Of a stretch of 64,000 nucleotides of DNA, positions 11,196 to 18,529 are shown one piece after another. The notes under the pieces were generated by a model that had not been told where the DNA came from, did no database searches, and saw only the letters and a program-made list of their open reading frames with translations. Positions within the stretch are counted from its first letter, which is position 1; every line of letters starts with the position of its first letter. The DNA is from Aspidiotus rigidus (taxonomy: Eukaryota > Arthropoda > Insecta > Hemiptera > Diaspididae), in assembly GCA_035079385.1 (NCBI GenBank), contig JAVHKY010000054.1, positions 17,526,001 to 17,590,000 on the forward strand. Reading direction: 5' to 3'. The position numbers were made by a program, and so were the translations under genes.

Positions 11196-11564
11196 GTGGC
11201 GGGCGTTGCTTCAACTATGGTCGAGCAACATCTGCTATCGGATACTCTTCAGTGCAGACGACAAAGATGTAATGCGACAGATAACGAGTTAGCCAATGCT
11301 CAGACATTTGGCTTCGAGTACGATAATAGATGGTCTACTTGTACGACGATATATGCGATACTTTATTATTGCATATCCGCCGTTTTTGCGGTATTTTCTC
11401 ATCGTTCGCTTTTTGTACAGCACTTGGCATACATAATAGTATACATGTTAAGGGCTTACGAGGTTATTCGTAACCAGCAAATTTATCATCAGATTTACGA
11501 GCAATTCTCCTTCGTGGAACGCACATGTTCGCGAGAAATTGTAAGGAATGTAGAAAACGGATGA
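11196..11564 (+). CDS. Unidentified ORF, two predicted membrane segments
   Basis: This 122-codon frame is not repeated elsewhere in the window. Residues about 48-68 (TTIYAILYYCISAVFAVFS) and 74-90 (QHLAYIIVYMLRAYEV) are hydrophobic, followed by a charged stretch, RNQQIYHQIYEQF. The spacing of helices, aromatics and a charged loop is loosely like an exon of an insect chemoreceptor (gustatory or odorant type), but I cannot identify diagnostic residues. The start codon is only the first ATG. It may be one exon or a pseudogene remnant. Confidence 0.25.
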   Translation: MAGVASTMVEQHLLSDTLQCRRQRCNATDNELANAQTFGFEYDNRWSTCTTIYAILYYCISAVFAVFSHRSLFVQHLAYIIVYMLRAYEVIRNQQIYHQIYEQFSFVERTCSREIVRNVENG

Positions 11565-12334
11565 TGATAACCTACCCCATCCTTTTTCGGATCACTGGGG
11601 TCCACGAGATGTAACTTTTTGAATTACCGGGCAGCGTGTATTGAAATTTGCGATCGCATTAGTATACCTTTAGACAAACGAGTTGAGAAATGGAACGAAA
11701 TCTGAATACCTTGATAACAAAGTCCGCATAGTTTGAGTCGCTACACATTTCGCGCAATTGTGTAATAGGTATACTTACTGCCCTTTAGAAAGTGAAATTC
11801 TAACAAAACTTTCATGACCTATTCAAACTTCACAGAGCTATAATATAGTAACTAACTGTTCAACGACAACCATGAACAGATTTGCATTTGTAAAGAAATT
11901 TTACAGACTTGTTCGACTTATGAATAAAGGTATGTCGAAACGTAATGAGAAATTGATTCGATTCGGGTCCCTGCGATTCTACCATCGTTTGTTTCTGTGC
12001 GAACGAATCTAAACCATAAATGGGTGATTTGTTATATTTTCTTCAATACGAGTATCCTTTAAAACTTGAGTATAATTTTCGTTCCGAAAGAAGAGCGATA
12101 GTTGGGCAACAAATATCCTTAAATTTAAGTCCATATCCATTACTTTTCACGGTAGATTTTGGGATCAATCTTGAGGGTTTCTGTGCTTCGAAATTCCGAA
12201 ATTAAGGACTCATCCTCTGATCTATTTTTTAAAGAGCATTTGGAGGGGAAGGGAGAGGGGCTGCAGCAATGCTTCCCAAATGGTGTGGAAGTTGATTTCG
12301 TGCTTCTAAATTCTAGAATTTATGCTTCCCGCCC
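11565..12334. other. Gene-free stretch
   Basis: Short open runs (about 11640-11710 and 11872-12010, the latter MNRFAFVKKFYRLVRLMNKG in its first residues) have no recognised family. No repeats obvious except a purine-rich GGAGGGGAAGGGAGAGG at 12242, resembling sequence that flanks the satellite at 46.2 kb. Confidence 0.3.
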
Positions 12335-12335
12335 A

Positions 12336-12420
12336 CTTTCCGAAAGCCATGTTCCCGAATAGTTCATTTCCCGAATGCCGTTTTCCCGGAAGACATATTG
12401 CCCGAAGTTTCTCGAAAGGC
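12336..12420 (+). repeat. Short CCCGAA-motif array
   Basis: The motif TTCCCGAA or a close variant occurs five times within 85 bp, spaced about 15-17 bp (CTTTCCGAAAG, GTTCCCGAATA, TTTCCCGAATG, TTTCCCGGAAG, TTGCCCGAAG). It lies just upstream of the FLYWCH-MULE relic, a position like that of the motif arrays of the MULE at 16801-17546, so it may be that element's subterminal repeat. Confidence 0.5.
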
Positions 12421-12599
12421 AGTCTATGAAAAAATCACAAGTTTGTGCGAGCAGAGCCTTCTTTCTTCTTGAAACTCGTATATTCGAGTTGAATGAATGG
12501 ACTCCGAGATTGCGATGCTTTACTTCAAGATCGTACATAATTCGAAACGCGTGAATTTCCGTGAAATTGAAACAGCCGCGTTAAGGCTTCATGTCGCGC

Positions 12600-13320
12600 T
12601 TCTTTCCATCAGTTTTGAACTAAAAATGGCAAGAATATTAGATAAGAAACTTTGCCTAGAAGGATACGTGTACCTTAGATCGCGAATTGCACAGAACAAG
12701 ATCTACTGTGATTGCCGCAAAGTGCGTAACGGCGAATGTCGTGCTCGCGCCATGACTAACGATCCGAAGCCGGGTGAAGGTATTGTCGTGATCCGAGGTC
12801 CGCAGGACATCGCAACACGAACACCCCCTTAACCAGGAAGAGTGCGTTGCAGAATGTGTGAAAGATTCCCTGAAGAGGAAGGCGAAGGCGCACCAAGAAC
12901 TGCCTCCGGCACAGCTGATTCGTACCAAACTGCAGGGACTTCCAAGTGAACTACCAGAACAGGGGGCACTGAAGAAGCAGATGCGAAGAGAACGGCGAAA
13001 AGACCTCCCCACGAACTCTCGGAGACTGAGGGATTTGCGCGAATTGCCAGACTCAGCATAATCAACACAGCTAAGGAAGTATTCCCGGATGTGCCGGTTC
13101 AGTGCTGCGCAATCCATCTCGGTCAATGCCGTATAACCCAAGAAGAAGGCCTACAGGTGGCCTACAATAATACTGAAGACCGGACCATCAACATGTATTG
13201 CCTTATGATTCTCGCGCTCGCGTACTTCTCCGTTTCAGATGTTAGGGCTGTATTCAGGGAATTGTATCATGACGCACCGACCGAGCTTGTGGACGTGATG
13301 GACTATTTCAAAAAGACGTC
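12600..13320 (+). pseudogene. MULE-type transposase relic with FLYWCH zinc finger
   Basis: Three pieces are visible. At about 12655-12835, KLCLEGYVYLRSRIAQNKIY, then CDCRKVRNGECRARAM, gives the FLYWCH finger: two cysteines, then HEH in the next frame (frameshift near 12795). At 12830-13060 a basic linker follows (EECVAECVKDSLKRKAK, LRDLRELPDS). At 13070-13315, KEVFPDVPVQCCAIHLGQC and VSDVRAVFRELYHDAPTELV match the part after the catalytic DDE domain of MULE-like proteins. The catalytic core that should lie between LPDS and KEVFPD is missing entirely, and the C-terminus is cut by A-family sequence at about 13315. It cannot be active. Confidence 0.75.
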
Positions 13321-13607
13321 CCCCTCCTATCATATATGTATATAGCTCGAGAGTCTAAATTTTTCCAACTCCCTATCATATCATATATAGCTCGAGAGTC
13401 GAAATTTTTCTAAGTCACTATCATATACGTGTCGAGAGTTGACATTTTTCCAAGTCCCCCTGCTATCATATATAGCTCGAGAGTCGAAATTTTTCCAAGT
13501 CTCTATCATGTATGTCTCGATAGTCGAAATTTTCACTGGGAACCTATTTTATGAGGGGCTTTTCGAGAAATTTGCCGTCCGCCGTGCGCCGTCCAGCAAA
13601 AAACTTG
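13316..13607. mobile_element. A-family fragments (array inverted, left end in plus orientation)
   Basis: 13316-13530 holds about four 45-bp units in inverted orientation (TATCATATATAGCTCGAGAG). 13534-13607 is a plus-oriented A left end (GGGAACCTATTTTATGAGGG and CGTCCGCCGTGCGCCGTCC). It is cut directly into the right end of the next copy at 13608. Confidence 0.6.
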
Positions 13608-14611
13608 GAAAAACGACGGCTTCCTTAACGAAGTTAAACGAGGAACGCAGGGAACCTGTTTTATGAGTCAAATGGGATTTGGTATTGAAATTCAAGGAAG
13701 CCTAGACCTAGATAAAGCTAGTATAAAGAAGGCCTAGACCTACTATAAGCCTAGTGTAATATAGTTTGAGAGTCTAAATCAGTGGTTTTCAAACTGTGGG
13801 TCACGACCCACTGGCGGGTCGCGTGGCATGTCAAAGTGGGTCGCGAAGCAATAGAGAATTTTACTCATAATACTTTTTTAATAGGAGAATTTTGATAATA
13901 TCAAGTCTCCTTCTCTTCGGCATCGGTGGCCCATCTTCACAATTTGCATTAGAAGTTGATGGTTGCGCGGTTCTTTTCAGAAATTTATCCATGAAATATC
14001 GCGATAGGAAGAGCAAATATTTTCACATACAAAATCTAGCATGAAACACATCAAAGTCTGTCTCTTCGAGAATACCTACTGCCGCAGTTGCTCTTTCAAG
14101 ATTAAGACTCACGTTCACGTTGCGTCGAAGATAGTGAAGATAGAACACCAAGATAGTACACGTTCTTACCAGCTGATTTTCGAAGTATGATTCAGTAAAA
14201 AATGATACCTAAATGCGGTGAACTATATTGAAAGGAAAAGTTTTCTGAATGCGATTATTTTCATGTATTTGTAGATATATTCGTGAAGATCTTTCCATCT
14301 TGATCGAATAATGCGTTATGATTATAGATATAGGCCTAATATTCCACTGTCGCTGGGTCGCGAGATTTTATCCGATCAAAAAAGGGTCGCGGTGCAGAAA
14401 AGTTTGAAAACCACTGGTCTAAATTGTTCTCGAATCTCCAGCTATATATTCCAAGTCCATTTCAAATCATATATAGCTCGAGAGTTGAAATTTTTCCAAG
14501 TCCCTCTCCTATCATATATGGCTCGAGAATCGAAATTTTTCCAAGTTTTTCGCTGGACGGCGGACGGTGCACGGCAAATTTCTCAAAAAGCCCCCCATAA
14601 AACAGGTTTCC
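13608..14611 (-). mobile_element. A-family element, copy A5, interrupted by a hAT MITE
   Basis: Reads on the minus strand: constant tail inverse AACGACGGCTTCCTTAACG at 13612, CAGGGAACCTGTTTTATG at 13648, the CTAGACCTACTATAAGCCTAG-type palindromic segment, only two or three 45-bp units, the CCGTCCG spacer and the left end inverse ending CCTGTTAA at about 14611. The interruption at 13780-14416 can be removed exactly using the 8-bp duplication, which restores the segment seen intact at 28671-28710. Confidence 0.7.
13780..14416 (+). mobile_element. hAT-type MITE with 8-bp target duplication
   Basis: Starts CAGTGGTTTTCAAACTGTGG and ends GAAAAGTTTGAAAACCACTG, giving terminal inverted repeats of about 16 bp with few mismatches. 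It is flanked by perfect 8-bp direct repeats GTCTAAAT at 13772-13779 and 14417-14424. TIRs starting CAG with 8-bp duplications are the hallmark of hAT elements. GGGTCGCG words recur near both ends. There is no transposase frame, so it is non-autonomous. Confidence 0.85.
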
Positions 14612-14650
14612 TGTTAAAAATTAAATCTAAACATGATACCTTCAGAGAAT

Positions 14651-14792
14651 AGTGTCATGGGAAACCCAGGCATAAGTCGGAAAAAAATTGACTTCAAATT
14701 CGAACCAAACGACTCGAAAATGAGTAGAGAATCATAATTGGGCAAAAACTGGGGAAAAAATTCTCCGACTTATGCCTAGGCTTCCCATGACA
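14651..14792. mobile_element. Small MITE of about 142 bp
   Basis: TGTCATGGGAAACCCAGGCA at 14653 is mirrored by TGCCTAGGCTTCCCATGACA ending at 14792, followed inwards by ATAAGTCGG/CCGACTTAT; arms of about 28 bp with three mismatches. The right arm of element D lacks this insert, which marks it as a separate insertion. The target duplication is not clear. Confidence 0.65.
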
Positions 14793-14820
14793 CATCGTTA
14801 CTTCATACCCTTTTAATCCC

Positions 14821-15056
14821 ATATTTTATTGTGTGTTTGTGTGAGTGTGTCAGCAACCTGTATGTGTAAAGTATGCCATTTAAAGGTTAAAATGGATATT
14901 ACATCGTTTTTCTCCAATTCAATAGTTGAATCAGATCATTACTACGTTTTATCCTCAGAATTTAAAAAATATTATATCCATTTTAGCCTTTTAAAAAGCA
15001 TAATATTTTACACATACAGGTTGCTGACACACTCACACAAACACACAATAAAATAT
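14821..15056. mobile_element. Hairpin MITE whose centre matches a satellite
   Basis: Arms of about 55 bp: TTTTATTGTGTGTTTGTGTG at 14825 with GTCAGCAACCTGTATGTGTA, mirrored by TACACATACAGGTTGCTGAC and CACACAAACACACAATAAAA ending near 15052. The centre (about 14885-15000) is a diverged version of the 101-bp unit tandemly repeated at 34441-35090. Confidence 0.75.
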
Positions 15057-15267
15057 GCCCGTTGAACCATGTCGACCGTCGATTTAGGGTCGAATTTGAG
15101 TCGACGGCAATGTCGACTCGAAATCGACTGAAATTCGACGTCAAATCGACGTCTTTATTGAAGTCCATAAAATTACAGTCGATTTTGAAGGTAAATCGAC
15201 TGCCTAACGACGTCGATTTGGAGTCGAAATATCGTCGACTTAGAAAGCATCTTGTCCAATATCATGT

Positions 15268-15440
15268 CGACCGTATAACGACGTCGATTTTGAGTCGATT
15301 TCCAGTCGACAATTGTGGTATTGTGATCGACCAAAAATCGACCGTATATCGACGTCGATATATGGTCGATTTTTGGTCGATCACAATACCACAATTGTCG
15401 ACTGGAAATCGACTCAAAATCGACGTCGATGTACGGTCGA
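15268..15440. repeat. Near-perfect 170-bp palindrome with following 71-bp tandem units
   Basis: Centred on GACGTC at 15351-15356. Arms of about 86 bp match with only a few mismatches; for example CAATTGTGGTATTGTGATCG on the left and CGATCACAATACCACAATTG on the right. The right arm then recurs as direct units with a 71-bp period (TACGGTCGATTTTTGGTCGA at 15432, related sequence at 15503). Confidence 0.75.
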
Positions 15441-16178
15441 TTTTTGGTCGATCACAACACGACAATTGTTGACTGGAAATCGACTCAAAATCGACGCCAA
15501 TATACGGTCGATTTTTGATCGATCACAATACCACAATTGTTGACAAGGAATCGACTTAAAATCGACGTTGATGAACAATGAATGACAAATCATTTGGTGA
15601 ATATAATAGCCTACCTGTCACAAAATAAGGGACCCATGTTTCACAAAATACTTTTGGAGAAATGAGTCTCATGCACCTGTGCACGAAACCTCTTTCTCCA
15701 GAAGTATTTCATAAAAGATGGGTCCCTTATCTCGTGGCAGCACAATGGTACAGTACCAAAAATGAAAGAAATTCAACAATTTCCATGAATACCTGTTTAG
15801 AATCTTCGTCACAAATACCATCATTCAAAGTAGTATCCTCAGCTGAACTGGAAGAGGGAAGTGAGGAATAAAACAATTTATAACAGGGTCAAGTCAGTAA
15901 TAAATAATAATTTTGACAGATTCAATGACTTTCGATGGATTTTTATCCGAAAGCGCTCGCTTTTTAATAAAAAAAAGTTATGAATTACGACTCTGATGGT
16001 AACTTTTTGTCTTGTGAATTATGCATCTTATCATTACTTTAACTTTTTAATATTCAAATTCATGAAATTTCAATCACAATTGCGCGAATTTTTAATCGCG
16101 AGGGGAATTATTCAATTGCAAGCGCGAATTTTCAATCGCGAAAATCTATACTGGAATTATACCTCTACCATCGATAGG

Positions 16179-16272
16179 TCCCCGTAGGTGTTAGGCTAGG
16201 TTCGATCGCGCAGGATAGGTCAGGAATTGTGATGCGCAGTTCGAGCCCCGGTGATGATGATAGAAAGATTCT
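16179..16272 (+). repeat. tRNA-like retroposed insert (SINE-like) with 10-bp direct repeats
   Basis: The 94-bp insert is flanked by CATCGATAGG at 16169-16178 and 16273-16282. It contains TTAGGCTAGGTTCG near 16191 (A-box-like) and AGTTCGAGCCCC at 16238 (a good Pol III B-box match to GGTTCGANYCC), about 45 bp apart, then a GATGATGAT tail. This is the layout of a short tRNA-derived retroposon. No cloverleaf could be confirmed by eye, and the flank is in TCGA-rich DNA where short repeats can arise by chance. Confidence 0.4.
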
Positions 16273-16800
16273 CATCGATAGGTTTTTTTTTATTTTTTTG
16301 TTCTCTTTTCTTTAGTGAATATTGCGTAATAATGATGATAATAATATTAATAATAATAATTATTATTATTAATAATTATTGCGAGACTTCATAACGACGT
16401 CGATTTTGGGTCAAAGGCCACCGCTCACCTTAAATCGACTCGATATCGACGTCGAAATCCAGTCGTTTGCCGTCGATTTACGGTCGACATACCCGGAACT
16501 ATTTCGACTCGAAATCGACGTCGAATTTGGGTCGAATACTTATTTAAAAAATGGGTCGAAATGACGTCGATTTGACGTCAGATCGACGTCGATTTGCAGT
16601 CGACATGGTTCAACGGGTGGGATTAAAAGGGTATGAAGTAACAATTCTCTGCAGGTATCATGTTTAGATTCAATTTTTACCTTTTTTGATTCACTCACGC
16701 AACCCGTACTTACTTATAATATCATTCAGTAGTAGACTTCATTGTTGTAGGCTGTTGAAAGCTACATTAATAGGGAACTTGTTCTATGGCGGGGCAGGCT

Positions 16801-17546
16801 ACAATTGAGTCCCACAATGTCTAATTGAGTCCCGTGGTGTCTAATTGAGTCCCAAACTGTTTTTCCTATGTACTAATTGAGTCCCATCGTGTGTAGTAAT
16901 TGAGTCCCGCCTGGTGTACTAATTGAGTCCCAATGATCGAGTGGGACAGTATTTGAAACACTTTTTCGGCCTTCCGTTCTTACCAGCGAATGATGTACTG
17001 AAACTTTTTACCGACCATCTTAAGCCTCTTGCCCCTCGCAATCCAAAAATTCGACAATTTCACAAATACCTATTGCGCACATATTTGAATCCTAATTCTA
17101 CTTTTCCTCCGACAATGTAGGCGCGAAGTACTCACCATCCTTACTGCGAACAACCAATGCCTGCGAATCCATAAAAGAGGTATTCATCTCCGAAAAAATG
17201 ATAGCTTACGAGTCAGGTAACATGGATGTGGCGCAGTTTTTGAAGGAAGTTTGCTATAAATTTTTACCAAAGGAAAAATTGTAAAATAATAGAATTATTG
17301 TATTTTATTCGACGATTTAATAGCATCTTATTTTATTTTTTAATGACTTACATTCACATTTCATGCATGTGTTCATTTTGTGATAATAAATTAGCATATT
17401 TTTACTTGTATTCTCTGGGACTCAATTAGGATGTACTCGGGACTCAATTAGGATACAGCTTCAAAAGTGGCCGGGACTCAATTAAACAGTTTGGGACTCA
17501 ATTAGATATTGCGGGACTCAATTAGACATTGTGGGACTCAACTGTG
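16801..17546 (+). mobile_element. MULE-type DNA transposon with six motif copies at each end
   Basis: The left end carries CTAATTGAGTCCC or a one-base variant six times (starting 16802, 16821, 16841, 16873, 16896, 16919). The right end carries the inverse GGGACTCAATTAG six times (17417, 17439, 17473, 17493, 17513, 17533). The outermost 33 bp of each end are near-perfect inverted repeats. The coding remnant inside is a MULE transposase tail. Target duplication is unclear; MULEs normally make about 9 bp. It is inserted in an A-family left end. Confidence 0.75.
16930..17284 (+). pseudogene. MULE transposase C-terminal remnant
   Basis: The frame contains HFFGLPFLPANDVLKLFTDH, then RQFHKYLLRTYLNP and STFPPTM. 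As I know MULE-like transposases, FGLPFLP.. and a conserved YL..TY..P..FPP block lie after the catalytic domain. The tryptophan expected after PPTM is a TAG stop (17118-17120), and after a one-base deletion near 17147 the next frame reads RTTNACESIKEVFISEK (the T-N-A-C-E motif) and ends LPKEKL at 17284. The catalytic DDE part is absent. Two disabling changes make it a pseudogene. Confidence 0.7.
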
Positions 17547-18006
17547 CTTTTTGAGAAATTTGCCGTGTGCCATCTAACAGAAAATAGAAAAATTTCGACT
17601 CTCGAGCCACCTATGATAGGAATTTTTCCAAGTCCCCCTTCTATCATATATAGCTCAAGAATCAAAATTTTTCCAAGTCCCTCTCCTATCATATAATATG
17701 TCTCGAGAGTCGGAATTTTTTTACGTCTTTTGCTGGACGGTGCACGGCGCATAGCAAATTTCTCAAAAAGCCGCCCATGAAACAGGTCCCCTCTTAAAAT
17801 TTCGACTATCGCGCTATATATGATAGGAGGGGGACATGGAAAAAACGACGACTTCCTTAACGAAGTTAATTGAGGAACGCAGGGAATCTGTGTTAAGAGT
17901 CAAATGGGATTTGGTATTAAAAATTCAATGAAGCCTGGACCTAGATAAAGCTAGTCTAAAGAAGGCCTAGACCTACTATAAACCTAGTATTTTTTTTTTT
18001 TTTTTT

Positions 18007-18529
18007 AGGTGGTCAGGTGCTTCTCGCTTGAGGAATAGAACGCAAGAACTGCTTAGAGTGAGCTTGGGAAATGGATGACCCAAGCGTTAATTTGCCGTGT
18101 TCGCTTGTGTGTCGCATGTGCAGCACCGCCCGTCATCCATAATGGAGTAGGTGCGGGTTGCGTATGCATTTAATATTGTTTCCTCCAACACCGGAATCGA
18201 CCCTTTCGGGTATAACTTCAGTGAAGGAGGAATCTCCTACGCGAACCCCCTCTTCTACTCGGCAACTGCCAAGTTGCTTTGGCAACCGCCAAGCTGCGAT
18301 GCCCCCCTGGCACGCACAAAAGGAACAGCACTAGAGAACACACTCACATCACAAAAACGACACTATCACATCACATCAGGCGTAATAAGTCGCTGTTGCG
18401 TGAATCTCACTGTATGGTGCTCGTTAGACATATTCGTATGAACAGTGAACGTACCGTAGTAAGTTCACCGGAATAGAGGACGCGGAGCAACCATATAAAC
18501 GCGAGATTCTTTCAACAACTATAAAGGCC
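18007..18529 (-). other. LINE 3' untranslated region
   Basis: Non-coding between the stop codon and the poly(A) tail. GC-richer than the flanks, with GCAACTGCCAAGTTGC-like inverted words near 18260. No canonical AATAAA immediately before the tail was noted. Confidence 0.7.

Larger units (their letters stand above)
15058..16617. mobile_element. TCGA-packed element with perfect 19-bp inverted ends
   Basis: Ends are CCCGTTGAACCATGTCGAC at 15058-15076 and its exact inverse at 16599-16617. Two blocks inside (15065-15570 and 16385-16610) consist of GTCGA/TCGAC words every 8-15 bp; the middle 15570-16380 is ordinary AT-rich DNA with a small insertion at 16179-16272 and a run of ATTATTA near 16330-16378. 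Both strands translate similarly in the first block because it is largely palindromic, so its ORFs are not genes. I do not recognise the family. Confidence 0.65.
14612..16680. mobile_element. Inverted-repeat element D hosting nested MITEs
   Basis: Outer arms: left 14612-14650 plus 14793-14819 (AATCTAAACATGATACCT, then TTACTTCATACCCTTTTAAT), right 16618-16680 as their inverse. The left arm is split by a 140-bp MITE. Everything between the arms is other elements (hairpin at 14821-15056, TCGA element at 15058-16617). Sequence just outside the right arm (16690-16770) matches the ends of the 526-bp repeats at 35-36.7 kb, so D may extend to about 16770. Confidence 0.6.
16770..17985. mobile_element. 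A-family cluster A6, split by a MULE and a LINE
   Basis: Left end GGGAACTTGTTCTATGGCGG at 16773 resumes as CTTTTTGAGAAATTTGCCG at 17548 after the MULE. 17620-17793 is an inverted A piece ending CCTCTTAAAAT. 17840-17985 is an inverted right segment (CGACTTCCTTAACGAAG, then CCTAGACCTACTATAAACCT) that is interrupted by the LINE at 17990 and resumes at 21499-21568. Confidence 0.6.

Noticed and set aside
15062..15543. Overlapping ORFs on both strands rich in STSIYGRF/DRPKIDR
   Set aside because: Produced by the palindromic TCGA block; the strands mirror each other.
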